NCBI RefSeq assembly: GCF_050613185.1
Contig: NZ_CP192511.1
Coordinates: forward strand, 1,612,001-1,676,000
DNA length: 64,000 nucleotides
Reading direction: 5' to 3'
Source: Chelonobacter sp050613185
GTDB lineage: Bacteria; Pseudomonadota; Gammaproteobacteria; Enterobacterales; Pasteurellaceae
The stretch's first letter is position 1. Each line of letters begins with the position of its first letter. Both the position numbers and the translations under genes were made by a program. Below the pieces are notes generated by a model. The model saw only the letters and a list, made by a program, of their open reading frames with translations. It ran no database searches and was not told the DNA's origin. Below are positions 52,694 through 61,445 of this stretch, one piece after another.

Positions 52694-54079
52694 GTGAGTT
52701 ATCAGTTAACCAGTGCCGACGGGCGGTTTTTTCAGATTGAAACCGCACTTTGGCAGAAAAATTGTCAGCAGCAAGCGCTGTTATTGCGCTATTTTGCCTT
52801 GCCGTTGCAGGAAGAGGAAGATTGCCTATGGCTCGGGGTGGAGTCGGATCAAAATCTCAATGCCGCTGAGGTTTTCGCCTTTTTGCACGATAAGGCGGTT
52901 GAGGTTGTGGTGTTGGAAAGTGCGGTGTTGAAAGCCGCCCTGCAACAGCTCTCGCCGCAAGCGGATCAAGTGCAGGACTATGCGCAAGCGGTATATCAAT
53001 ATCAAATCCAGCCCGAGGCGCAAACCACGCAGGACGAGCCGATTATTCAGTTGCTGGAGCAACTGTTTGAACAAGCCATGGCACGGCGCGCGTCGGATAT
53101 TCACCTTGAACCGAATGGCGACGGCTTGCAAGTGCGGTTTCGGATTGACGGCGTGATGACGCTGATTCAGCAGATCAACCGCACTTTTGCCGCGCGTTTG
53201 ATTTCGCGCGTCAAGCTGTTGGCACAGTTGGATATTGCCGAAACCCGCTTGCCGCAAGACGGTCGCTTTCAATTTAGCACCACCTTTAATGACGTGTTGG
53301 ATTTGCGCCTGTCGATTTTGCCGACCCGATTGGGCGAAAAGGCGGTGCTGCGTTTACAACAAAATAAACCGGTTACTTTGGCATTTTCCGAATTGGGCAT
53401 GAACAACGCGCAGCAACAGGCATTTGCGCAGGCATTGCGACAACCGCAGGGCTTGATTCTGGTGACCGGTCCGACCGGCAGCGGCAAAAGCATTTCGCTT
53501 TATACCGCACTTAACAGTTTGAATAGCCAAGAAAAACATATTTTGACCGCAGAAGATCCGATTGAAATCAGCCTGGATGGCATTGTACAGACACAGGTCA
53601 ATTTAGCCATTGGTTTAGATTTCAAACAGCTGCTGCGCACCTTTTTGCGCCAAGATCCCGATGTGATTATGTTGGGGGAAATCCGTGATGAGGAAAGTGC
53701 GGTGATGGCGATTCGCGCGGCGCAAACCGGGCATTTAGTCCTTTCGACATTGCATACTAACGACGCGCCGTCGGCAATTGCACGTTTGCAGCAGTTGGGG
53801 GTAAAGGAGTATGAAATCGCCTCCTGTTTATTGTTGGTGGTGGCGCAGCGCCTATTGCGGCGGCGTTGCGAATGTCAAAACGGGGATTGTGCTCAGTGCC
53901 AGCACGGATACGCAGGACGAATCGGCACTTATCAGTTTTTAACACCGCACTTTACGCTTTCGGATTTCAGTTACAATCTGGATTTCGACAGTTTGTATCA
54001 AAGCGGGGTAGAAAAAGTGGATAGCGGCATAACCGACTACGCCGAATTGCACCGCGTGTTGGGGCGTCGGGAGGCGTAA
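52694..54079 (+). CDS. pilB: Pilus assembly ATPase PilB
   Basis: PilB is the hexameric extension ATPase. The 461-residue protein has ASDIHLEP (133-140), Walker A GPTGSGKS (259-266), the Asp box, Walker B MLGEIRDEESA and a tetracysteine zinc site (CECQNGDCAQC). Start is GTG, whose first two bases are the last two of a USS (52687-52695), itself overlapping the ribosome site AAGGAAA. Seven more USSs lie within the gene. The stop overlaps pilC by 1 bp. Confidence 0.95.
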   Translation: MSYQLTSADGRFFQIETALWQKNCQQQALLLRYFALPLQEEEDCLWLGVESDQNLNAAEVFAFLHDKAVEVVVLESAVLKAALQQLSPQADQVQDYAQAVYQYQIQPEAQTTQDEPIIQLLEQLFEQAMARRASDIHLEPNGDGLQVRFRIDGVMTLIQQINRTFAARLISRVKLLAQLDIAETRLPQDGRFQFSTTFNDVLDLRLSILPTRLGEKAVLRLQQNKPVTLAFSELGMNNAQQQAFAQALRQPQGLILVTGPTGSGKSISLYTALNSLNSQEKHILTAEDPIEISLDGIVQTQVNLAIGLDFKQLLRTFLRQDPDVIMLGEIRDEESAVMAIRAAQTGHLVLSTLHTNDAPSAIARLQQLGVKEYEIASCLLLVVAQRLLRRRCECQNGDCAQCQHGYAGRIGTYQFLTPHFTLSDFSYNLDFDSLYQSGVEKVDSGITDYAELHRVLGRREA

Positions 54080-55269
54080 TGGCGGAATACCAATGGCGCG
54101 GATTGAATGCGCTGCAATGCGAACAGTGTGGCAGCCTGTTGGCGGAAAACCGCGAAGAAGCGGAAGCGATTTTATTGGCGCGCGGGTTGCAGCAACTGAA
54201 AATACAGCGTAATTGGCGTTGGTCGAAGCGCGTGAAAGCAGCGGAAATTAGCGAATTAATGCAACAAATGGCATTGTTGCTGCAAGCGGCACTGCCGCTA
54301 AAAAATGTGTTGTTGATCTTGCAGCAGCACTGCCAACAGGAAAAATTATTGCATTGGTTGCAACAATTATTGCACGGGATTGAAAGCGGCTATAGTTTTT
54401 CGCAGGTGTTGCGGCACAACCCGGATTACCTGAGTGAACGTGATCGCCAATTAATCCGTATCGGCGAAGCCAGCGGGCGTTTGGCGCAAATTTGCCGGCA
54501 AATTGCCACGGATAAAGCCGAACAATTGGCGTTACAGCGCAAATTACAGAAAATCTTACTCTACCCGTTGATTGTATTGGCTGTTTCGCTGGGGTTAACC
54601 GTGTTGTTACTGTTATTTATCGTGCCGCAATTTGCCGAAATGTATCAACAGAATCAACAGCAATTACCGCACGTTACCCGTATGTTGCTTGCTCTTTCGC
54701 AGACGTTGCAGGATTATGGCGGACGTTTGTTGCTATTGCTGATTTTATTGATTGGCGGCGCGCAATATGCGTATCGCCACAATCGCCGGTTTCGCGCGCT
54801 GATATTTGCGCTATTGCAAAAATTGCCGTTGTTTGGGCGGTTATCGCAGCTGGGTAATCTGGTGGATTCCAGTCGTAATCTGGCGCTGATGTTGCAAGCG
54901 GGGATTCCGCTAAATCAAGCGTTGCACACATTTTTACCTAGCGATGAGAGTGCGCCAAGCGTATTGCAACAGGATATTGCGCAAAGTCTGCAATTATTAC
55001 AGCGCGGCTATCGCTTTTCGCAAAGTGTCAGCAGCCGTTGGTTTCCGCAACAGGCGCAGCAAATGTTGGTTGTCGGTGAGCAGAGCGGCTGTTTGGCACA
55101 GATGTTGCAGCATATTGCTGATAATTACCAGCGCCAATTGGATCACCAAATCGATCTGTTGTCGCAACTGCTTGAACCCTTGTTAATGCTGCTGATCGGC
55201 GGTTTAATCGGTGCGGTAATGCTAGGCATGTATCTGCCGATTTTCGATATGGGGGCGATGTTGGGTTGA
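54079..55269 (+). CDS. pilC: Type IV pilus inner-membrane platform protein PilC
   Basis: A 396-residue GspF/PilC protein with the N-terminal linker and two cytoplasmic GspF domains, each ending in membrane segments (about 155-178, 210-232 and 370-390). ISELMQQMALLLQAALPL and SRNLALMLQAGIPLNQAL are the repeated family motifs. No USS occurs here, a contrast to pilB. The stop overlaps the pilD start. Confidence 0.95.
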   Translation: MAEYQWRGLNALQCEQCGSLLAENREEAEAILLARGLQQLKIQRNWRWSKRVKAAEISELMQQMALLLQAALPLKNVLLILQQHCQQEKLLHWLQQLLHGIESGYSFSQVLRHNPDYLSERDRQLIRIGEASGRLAQICRQIATDKAEQLALQRKLQKILLYPLIVLAVSLGLTVLLLLFIVPQFAEMYQQNQQQLPHVTRMLLALSQTLQDYGGRLLLLLILLIGGAQYAYRHNRRFRALIFALLQKLPLFGRLSQLGNLVDSSRNLALMLQAGIPLNQALHTFLPSDESAPSVLQQDIAQSLQLLQRGYRFSQSVSSRWFPQQAQQMLVVGEQSGCLAQMLQHIADNYQRQLDHQIDLLSQLLEPLLMLLIGGLIGAVMLGMYLPIFDMGAMLG

Positions 55270-55973
55270 TGTTTGCCAATCTTATTTTGTTGCTGCCGAT
55301 TGCAGCACTGTTCGGCTATTGGGTGCAGCGTTATACCAATGATTTTGCGTTGCGTTTTAACCGCATTTTGCATAACCACTATCAAGATTACTATGCGCCG
55401 CTGTTGAATATCACGCTCGCCCCGCACAATCAATGGTTATCGCCGTTAAACAAACCCTGGCGTTATTTGCCGTTGAGCTTTGTTGTGATTGCGCTGATGA
55501 TCAGCACCGCGCAAGCCCCGTTGTTACAACAAATTTGGTGGTTATATTGTCTGGCGATACTGACGGCAATTGCGCTAGTGGATTGGCACTACCGCTTGAT
55601 TTCAACCCTGATGTGCCAACAGTTGTTGCTATTGGCACTGTTCGGCGGTTGGCAGCAGCTTGCCCTGATTACACTCGCCGAAAGCGTACAAAGCCTGTTG
55701 CTTGCATTATTGTTTATCAGCCTGTTTTTCATGCTGAGCCGTTGGTTTTATCAACGGGAAGTGTTCGGCGAGGGAGATTGCTGGCTGGTAACCGCACTTG
55801 CCGCTTTTTTTCCGGCGGAGGATTTGCCGTTATTGTTATTACTGGCAAGCAGTTTCAGCTTACTCTGGATTTTCATTCGACGAATATGCGGGCATGAAAG
55901 TCATCGGCATTGGCGGCAACTGGAACTGCCTTTTGCTCCGAGTTTGGTTTGCGCCGCACTGATTTTGTATTAA
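55269..55973 (+). CDS. pilD: Prepilin peptidase PilD (short form)
   Basis: PilD is the inner-membrane aspartyl protease that cleaves prepilin leaders. The 234-residue protein has the two catalytic aspartates in LVDWHYRL (Asp105) and GEGDCW (Asp170; the usual GxGD). It lacks the N-terminal tetracysteine domain of longer prepilin peptidases, in which N-methylation is also carried out. This short form is also found in H. influenzae. An in-frame TTG directly before the ATG is an alternative start. Confidence 0.94.
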   Translation: MFANLILLLPIAALFGYWVQRYTNDFALRFNRILHNHYQDYYAPLLNITLAPHNQWLSPLNKPWRYLPLSFVVIALMISTAQAPLLQQIWWLYCLAILTAIALVDWHYRLISTLMCQQLLLLALFGGWQQLALITLAESVQSLLLALLFISLFFMLSRWFYQREVFGEGDCWLVTALAAFFPAEDLPLLLLLASSFSLLWIFIRRICGHESHRHWRQLELPFAPSLVCAALILY

Positions 55974-56017
55974 ATATCCAGTGATATTGAATTGAACGAC
56001 CTTGATTTGCATTATTC

Positions 56018-56065
56018 AAAGTAGCAACCGTGTTTCCTGTTTTTTGGAAATACGGTTGCTACTTT
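56018..56065. terminator. Strong bidirectional terminator between pilD and modE
   Basis: AAAGTAGCAACCGTGTTTCC pairs with GGAAATACGGTTGCTACTTT (20 bp, one wobble pair), loop TGTTTTTT. The symmetrical ends can stop both convergent transcripts. Confidence 0.85.
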
Positions 56066-56096
56066 GTCTCATCAGCTATTTTTGCCAATAACAAAT

Positions 56097-56867
56097 TTAC
56101 AACGCCAACAAAATAATTTTCTGCGGCTCAATGCTGACATACACCGTTTCGCCGATCTGATAGTGTTCGCTGTCTTGATAGCTGGCGCACAGTTCGATAT
56201 TTGGCGTGATACGGATTAGGGCTTCATTGCCGTTTTGCTGTTGCCGAAGTGCACTGATTTCCCCTTGAAAACGATTGATTGCGGCAAGTGGTTGGTGTCG
56301 CAAGGTCAGCCACGGCGCTTTGAACATCAGCAATAACTCTTGTTGCGCTTGCAATTGCAGGCGTTCGCAACTGGCTTGGGTGATGGTGGCGGTGACGGGG
56401 TCAGGCAAGCCGTTGACTTCTATTTCAACATTCGTATTTAATCCTTGCGGACGTAAAGCGCGCACATGACCGATTAACTGGTTACGCGCGCTGCTTTGCA
56501 GACTGAATTTTGCCGTTGCCGACAGCAGGCTGGTGAGCGGCACGCTTTCGTCTTGCAGAATACGAAATGCACGCAGTTGGGTTTGTTCCAACAATTCATA
56601 CAGGCGCAACAGGCGCTCGGCATAGGCGGTAAGACGTGTGCCGCCGCCTTCTTTGCCGCCGCTGTTGCGCTGCAATAACGGTTTCGGGCTGATTAAATCC
56701 ATCGCATTCAGGTTATCCCACGCGGTTTTATAACTCAGTTGGCAGCGTTTCGACGCCTGTGAAATTGAGCCGCATTGCTGAATGGCTTTTAATAATGCAA
56801 TCCGTCTTGGATCAACAAACAGCTGCTGTTGCAGTTTGACGCTTAAATCCATTTCAATATCAGCCAT
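56097..56867 (-). CDS. modE: Molybdate-responsive transcription regulator ModE
   Basis: ModE binds molybdate and represses modABC. The 256-residue protein (ATG at 56867; a second ATG two codons upstream has equal claim) has an N-terminal winged helix (about 20-110, GSISQASKRCQLSYKTAWD) and two C-terminal MOP-like domains (TSARNQLIGHV and INRFQGEISALR). It is divergent from modA, with its operator in the gap. Confidence 0.94.
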   Translation of the reverse strand: MADIEMDLSVKLQQQLFVDPRRIALLKAIQQCGSISQASKRCQLSYKTAWDNLNAMDLISPKPLLQRNSGGKEGGGTRLTAYAERLLRLYELLEQTQLRAFRILQDESVPLTSLLSATAKFSLQSSARNQLIGHVRALRPQGLNTNVEIEVNGLPDPVTATITQASCERLQLQAQQELLLMFKAPWLTLRHQPLAAINRFQGEISALRQQQNGNEALIRITPNIELCASYQDSEHYQIGETVYVSIEPQKIILLAL

Positions 56868-56956
56868 AATCATCGTTCCGTAAAAATGTGATCGTATTGG
56901 TATTTTAAAACAAAACAGACGATAACAATAGGCATTCGGGCTGGACATCATCGAAT

Positions 56957-56983
56957 AACGCTATATAATTTTTGCTATAACGT
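56957..56983 (+). promoter_or_regulatory. ModE operator upstream of modA
   Basis: An imperfect inverted repeat, AACGCTATATAA on the left and GCTATAACGT on the right, spaced by a few T bases. It matches the ModE box CGNTATAT-N-TATAACG, and lies about 90 bp before the modA ATG. It predicts repression of modABC by molybdate-bound ModE. Confidence 0.8.
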
Positions 56984-57072
56984 GGTGTTTGTCGCGATAA
57001 ACAGAACAGCCGTTATATCAATTATTGCCCGACGATGTTATTTATTCTAAAGAATCGACTTTTGGAGATGTT

Positions 57073-57840
57073 ATGTTGAAGTATCTAAAAAAATCCTTGT
57101 TATTGTTAGCGCTTGCCGTATTTTCTTTGCCCAGTTTTGCTCAACAAAAATTGACCGTATTTGCCGCCGCCTCGATGACCAATGTGTTGCAAGAATCGGC
57201 GGAAACTTATAAAAAACAGCAGCCGGGCAGTGATATTGTGTTCTCGTTTGCGTCGTCTTCGGTGTTGGCACGCCAAATTGACGAAGGCGCCCCGGCGGAT
57301 ATGTTTATTTCCGCTAACCTGAAATGGGCGGATTTCTTACAGCAAAAAGGCAAGATTATTGCGGATTCGCGTGAAATTATCGCAGGTAATAAATTGGTGA
57401 TGATCGCGCCGAAAAGTGCGGGGGAACTGAAATTCGATCTGAATAACGATCAATGGCTGAGCTATTTAGGCAAAAACTTTTTATCGGTCGGCGATCCGGA
57501 GCACGTTCCGGCGGGGATTTATGCCAAAGCGGCATTAACCAAATTAAATCAATGGGATAAAGTGGAAAAACAACTGGCGCGCGCGGCAAATGTGCGTGCG
57601 GCATTAACACTGGTTGAACGTGGCGAAGCGCCATTGGGGATTGTGTATGCCACCGATGCCGCCGCCAGTGACAAAGTACAAGTGGTCGGGGTGTTTCCTG
57701 ACGGCAGCTACGAAGCTGTGGAATATCCGGCAGCGATTGTCAGCGGACACGACAGCCAAGCGGCGCGTGATTTCATGGCATTTTTACGTTCGGACGCAGG
57801 CAAAGTGATTTTGCAAAAATACGGCTTCAGCGTAGAATAA
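57073..57840 (+). CDS. modA: Periplasmic molybdate-binding protein ModA
   Basis: ModA is the substrate-binding protein of the molybdate ABC importer. ATG at 57073 with GGAGATG before it, 255 residues; signal peptide ending SFA (about 21). The mature part opens with KLTVFAAASMTNVLQE, the oxyanion-binding helix of ModA, and contains APADMFISAN and GDPEHVPAGIYA. The next gene, modB, lies 180 bp away because a MITE-like element intervenes. Confidence 0.96.
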   Translation: MLKYLKKSLLLLALAVFSLPSFAQQKLTVFAAASMTNVLQESAETYKKQQPGSDIVFSFASSSVLARQIDEGAPADMFISANLKWADFLQQKGKIIADSREIIAGNKLVMIAPKSAGELKFDLNNDQWLSYLGKNFLSVGDPEHVPAGIYAKAALTKLNQWDKVEKQLARAANVRAALTLVERGEAPLGIVYATDAAASDKVQVVGVFPDGSYEAVEYPAAIVSGHDSQAARDFMAFLRSDAGKVILQKYGFSVE

Positions 57841-57853
57841 TCGCTTAGGCAGT

Positions 57854-57960
57854 GTAGGGGCGGATTAGATATCCGCCCGAACCGCACTTTGCATTTTTTA
57901 TTATGGATTAAATGCTTATACCGCACTTCGTAAACGGGCGGATATCTAATCCGCCCCTGC
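57854..57960. mobile_element. 107-bp MITE-like element, copy 1 (between modA and modB)
   Basis: Terminal inverted repeats of about 25 bp (GTAGGGGCGGATTAGATATC outward) each fold into a hairpin GGCGGAT-TAGAT-ATCCGCC. The inner part holds two USSs (57881-57889 and 57920-57928). It is nearly identical to the inverted copy at 63557-63664. No coding capacity. Confidence 0.75.
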
Positions 57961-58019
57961 TTTGTTATAGTGCGCATGTTAACCGCACTTTTATTTAAAC
58001 AATTTATCAAGGAACGCTT

Positions 58020-58745
58020 TTGATCGACAGCATAATCCAAACCCTCAGCCTGAGCCCGGCGGAAATCAGCGCCATTCGGCTCAGCTTGAAAGTGGCGTTG
58101 TTTGCCATGTTAATCAGCTTACCGTTTGCAATTTTTGTTGCTTGGCTGTTTGCCCGCTATGATTTTTACGGTAAAAACCTATTGGACGGCATTATTCATT
58201 TGCCGTTGGTGCTGCCGCCGGTGGTGATTGGTTATCTGTTGTTGGTTGGTTTCGGGCGCAACGGTTTCATCGGCAAATATCTGTATCAATGGTTTGATTT
58301 CAGCGTGGCGTTTAGTTGGCGCGGTGCGGTGCTGGCTTCGGCGGTGGTGGCGTTTCCGTTGGTGGTGCGTGCCATTCGCTTGGCGTTGGAAAATGTCGAC
58401 CCGAAATTGGAACAAGCGGCGCGTACCTTGGGCGCGTCGGCGTGGCGGGTGTTTTTCACCATCACTTTGCCATTATCCTTTCCGGGCATTCTCGCCGGTT
58501 TAGTGTTGGGTTTTGCCCGGTCATTAGGCGAGTTTGGCGCAACCATTACCTTTGTCTCGAATATTATCGGCGAAACCCAAACCATTCCGCTGGCGATGTA
58601 CTCTTTTATCGAAACCCCGTCGGCAGAGGGCGCGGCGGCGCGTTTGTGCATTATTGCGATCATTATTGCCTTGCTGTCGTTGGTGTTGTCCGAATGGTTG
58701 GCGCGGCGTGCAAAATATCGACTGGGGCAGAACGAGCAAGGATAA
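58020..58745 (+). CDS. modB: Molybdate ABC transporter permease ModB (TTG start)
   Basis: ModB forms the membrane channel of the importer. The 241-residue protein has about five or six membrane segments and the EAA-type loop KLEQAARTLGASAWRVFFTITLP (ATPase contact). It starts at TTG 58020 with AAGGAACGCTT upstream. modC follows after 3 bp. Confidence 0.94.
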   Translation: MIDSIIQTLSLSPAEISAIRLSLKVALFAMLISLPFAIFVAWLFARYDFYGKNLLDGIIHLPLVLPPVVIGYLLLVGFGRNGFIGKYLYQWFDFSVAFSWRGAVLASAVVAFPLVVRAIRLALENVDPKLEQAARTLGASAWRVFFTITLPLSFPGILAGLVLGFARSLGEFGATITFVSNIIGETQTIPLAMYSFIETPSAEGAAARLCIIAIIIALLSLVLSEWLARRAKYRLGQNEQG

Positions 58746-58748
58746 AAA

Positions 58749-59819
58749 ATGCTTGAAATTCATGTTAAAAAACAGCTTGGCAGTTTGGCGTTAAGTGCCA
58801 ACTTGCAAATTCCGTCCAACGGCGTGACCGCACTTTTCGGCTTATCGGGCAGTGGCAAATCGTCGCTGATTAATTTGGTGAGTGGGCTGTCCACGCCCGA
58901 TCAAGGTTATATTCAGCTTAACGAGCGCACGTTGGTTGATACCACGCGCAACATCAATTTGCCGCCGGAACAACGCCATCTTGGCTATGTGTTCCAAGAC
59001 GCGCGTCTGTTTCCGCATTACACGGTGAAAGGCAATTTAGCCTACGGCATGAAAAAGGTCAACAAAGCCGTTTATCAAGAAATTATCGAATTATTGGGCA
59101 TTGAGCCTTTGCTGAAACGCTATCCGCTCACCCTGTCCGGCGGCGAAAAACAACGGGTGGCGATAGGCAGGGCGCTGCTCACTGAGCCGGAATTATTGCT
59201 AATGGACGAGCCGTTAGCCGCACTTGATCTGCCGCGCAAACAAGAGTTGTTGGATTATCTCGATCGTTTGGCAAAAGAGATTCAAATTCCGATTCTGTAT
59301 GTCAGCCACAGTTTAGACGAACTGCTACGCTTGGCGCAGCGGGTTATTTTAATGCGGCAAGGCAAGGTGGCGGCATTTGATGAATTGGAAAACATTTGGC
59401 AAAGTGAGCATTTCTTACCGTGGAAAGGGCAGGCGGCGCAACGGCAACAAAGTGCGGTTTTCAGCTTGCCGATTGAAATGCACCACCCGCTGTATCAAAT
59501 GACGGCGTTAAATTTCGCCGGACAGCCGTTGTGGATTCATGCAGTGGCGCAGAAAAATGTCGGCGATTTGGTGCGGATCTGCATTTACAGCTCCGATGTC
59601 TCGATTATTCTCCAACCGGCAAAGGGCAGCAGTATCCGCAATGTGTTGGCGTGCCAAATCACTGAAATAGAAACCCAAGCGCAACAAGTGGAAGTGCGGT
59701 TAAACGCCGATGGTTTGCAGTTCGGCGCCTCAATCAGCCGCTGGGCATTGGCGGAATTAAAACTCTCGGTCGGCATGTGGGTGTATGCACAGGTGAAAAG
59801 TGTGTCGGTGGTGGCGTAG
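58749..59819 (+). CDS. modC: Molybdate ABC transporter ATPase ModC
   Basis: The ATPase of ModABC. The 356-residue protein has Walker A GLSGSGKS (31-38), signature LSGGEKQR (about 134-141), Walker B LLLMDEPLAALD and a C-terminal MOP domain (about 290-352, with SIRNVLACQITEIE), which senses molybdate. Ends 120 bp before the convergent frdD. Confidence 0.96.
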   Translation: MLEIHVKKQLGSLALSANLQIPSNGVTALFGLSGSGKSSLINLVSGLSTPDQGYIQLNERTLVDTTRNINLPPEQRHLGYVFQDARLFPHYTVKGNLAYGMKKVNKAVYQEIIELLGIEPLLKRYPLTLSGGEKQRVAIGRALLTEPELLLMDEPLAALDLPRKQELLDYLDRLAKEIQIPILYVSHSLDELLRLAQRVILMRQGKVAAFDELENIWQSEHFLPWKGQAAQRQQSAVFSLPIEMHHPLYQMTALNFAGQPLWIHAVAQKNVGDLVRICIYSSDVSIILQPAKGSSIRNVLACQITEIETQAQQVEVRLNADGLQFGASISRWALAELKLSVGMWVYAQVKSVSVVA

Positions 59820-59872
59820 CCGTTTGACGGAAATAGGCGGGTAGCTAAAAAATGCGCATTCTTCATTGCAAA

Positions 59873-59903
59873 AAGCAGGGCGGATTAGATATCCGCCCTG
59901 CTT
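59873..59903. terminator. Solo MITE hairpin between modC and frdD
   Basis: AAGCAGGGCGGAT-TAGAT-ATCCGCCCTGCTT is a perfect 13-bp stem, equal to one end of the 107-bp element. Lying between two convergent genes with no other terminator, it may stop both transcripts, though T-runs are weak. Confidence 0.6.
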
Positions 59904-59938
59904 AGCTTTAGTAATTATTGTGAGGTTGTAAAGTGCGG

Positions 59939-60280
59939 TTAGATATTAATCACCGCAAAGAACACCAACACCGAATACAGGGAGGCTAAACCGTAGAAGA
60001 TCACGCCGCTTGCCGGGATATGCAGTTTGAAATCGTGCATACCGTGGTGTAAGCGGTGCATGCCAGCCCACATCGGGAAGATTGCCACGGCAAGCAAAAT
60101 CAGTTTGCCGATAATACTTTGCGCAAAGGCGACCATGTTAGCGGAATCGACTAATCCCAGCGGGTAGAGGAATAACAGGATTAATGCCAACACCGGAAAA
60201 ACAATGGCACTGATGGTTCCGCCTGCGCCGAATAACAGCCATACCACAGGTTCATTGGAACGTTTTGGAGCTTGTTTCAT
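59939..60280 (-). CDS. frdD: Fumarate reductase membrane subunit D
   Basis: FrdD anchors the enzyme and binds menaquinol. The 113-residue protein, with AGGAGGAAAACG before the ATG at 60280, has three membrane segments and the WLLFGAGG and RLHHGMHD motifs. It is the last of frdABCD. Confidence 0.95.
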   Translation of the reverse strand: MKQAPKRSNEPVVWLLFGAGGTISAIVFPVLALILLFLYPLGLVDSANMVAFAQSIIGKLILLAVAIFPMWAGMHRLHHGMHDFKLHIPASGVIFYGLASLYSVLVFFAVINI

Positions 60281-60290
60281 CGTTTTCCTC

Positions 60291-60689
60291 CTAGATATAT
60301 ACAAGAATTAATGTCAGCATAGAAACCGCAGCGGTGATCACCCACATCAAGCCTTTAATGGCAGATTGCGGCACACGTTCGTTTTTGTAGATCAGGTTTA
60401 ACGCTTTCGGGGTTAAGCCGAACCACGTCACCGTATTGAATACCACGCCTGCCATCGTAATCACGCTGAGAATAATCACCAACGGATTTTTCAGGAAGGA
60501 AACAAAACTGGTTTCAAAGGTGCCGTTACCTAAGCATAAGAAACCGTAAAGCAGAACGATACAGAACCAAATGGTCGGAAGTGCGGTGGATTCGCGCAAA
60601 ATATACATTTTGTAGAAATCCAATTTTTTCCACCAATCGGCTTTGACTTCACGCACGTATTTATTGCGTTTGCTGGTTGTCGTAGTCAT
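60291..60689 (-). CDS. frdC: Fumarate reductase membrane subunit C
   Basis: FrdC is the other membrane anchor with quinone site. The 132-residue protein begins RNKYVREVKADWWKKLDFYK, has three membrane segments and includes Glu near ILRESTALPTIWF. Ten bp separate it from frdD and frdB. Confidence 0.95.
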   Translation of the reverse strand: MTTTTSKRNKYVREVKADWWKKLDFYKMYILRESTALPTIWFCIVLLYGFLCLGNGTFETSFVSFLKNPLVIILSVITMAGVVFNTVTWFGLTPKALNLIYKNERVPQSAIKGLMWVITAAVSMLTLILVYI

Positions 60690-60699
60690 TCTTTTCTCC

Positions 60700-61440
60700 T
60701 TACTTTTGCGGTTTCAGCATGGCAATAACGTAGTCTTTGGCCGACTCGACTTTGCCTTGGTTGACACCTGCCGCCGGATCAACGTGTTTCGGGCAGACTT
60801 CCGAGCAGTAGCCGACGAAAGTACAAGTCCACACGCCGTTTTTACCGTTCATGATTTTTAAGCGCTCGGCTTTGCCGTTGTCGCGGTTATCCAGGTTGTA
60901 ACGATGTCCCAATGTCAAGACCGCAGGACCGACGAACTCAGGATTCAAACCGAATTGCGGACAAGCGGCATAACACAAGCCACAGTTGATACACATTGAA
61001 AAAGTGCGGTATTTCTCCAACTGTGCCGGGGTTTGCTTGGTGCGTTCGCCCGGAGGCGCTTTATTGCCGATAATATACGGTTTGATTGATTCCAGACTTT
61101 CAATGAAGTGGCTGAGATCAACCACCAAATCGCGTTCAATCGGGAAGTTCGCCAAGGCTTCAACCCGCATATGACCGCTGTAGTCACGCAAGAAGGTTTT
61201 ACACGCCAAACTCGGTTTGTTGTTCACCATCATGCCGCACGAACCGCAGATCGCCATCCGGCAAGACCAACGGTAAGACAGTTCGGGATCAAGCTGATCT
61301 TTGATATAACCCAGCGCATCCAATAACGAGGTTTGCTCGTCATACGGCACTTGGTAGGCTTTCAAATAAGGTTCTTTATCCACTTCCGGGTTATAACGAA
61401 GCACTTCAACGGTCATTGTTTTCATTGCTAAATTTCCCAT
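60700..61440 (-). CDS. frdB: Fumarate reductase iron-sulphur subunit
   Basis: FrdB carries electrons from menaquinol to FrdA. The 246-residue protein has the [2Fe-2S] site SCRMAICGSCGMM, the [4Fe-4S] site CINCGLCYAACP and the [3Fe-4S] site CTFVGYCSEVCP. AAGGAGTAAGCGAA precedes the ATG, which lies 6 bp after the frdA stop. Confidence 0.97.
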   Translation of the reverse strand: MGNLAMKTMTVEVLRYNPEVDKEPYLKAYQVPYDEQTSLLDALGYIKDQLDPELSYRWSCRMAICGSCGMMVNNKPSLACKTFLRDYSGHMRVEALANFPIERDLVVDLSHFIESLESIKPYIIGNKAPPGERTKQTPAQLEKYRTFSMCINCGLCYAACPQFGLNPEFVGPAVLTLGHRYNLDNRDNGKAERLKIMNGKNGVWTCTFVGYCSEVCPKHVDPAAGVNQGKVESAKDYVIAMLKPQK

Positions 61441-61445
61441 TTCGC

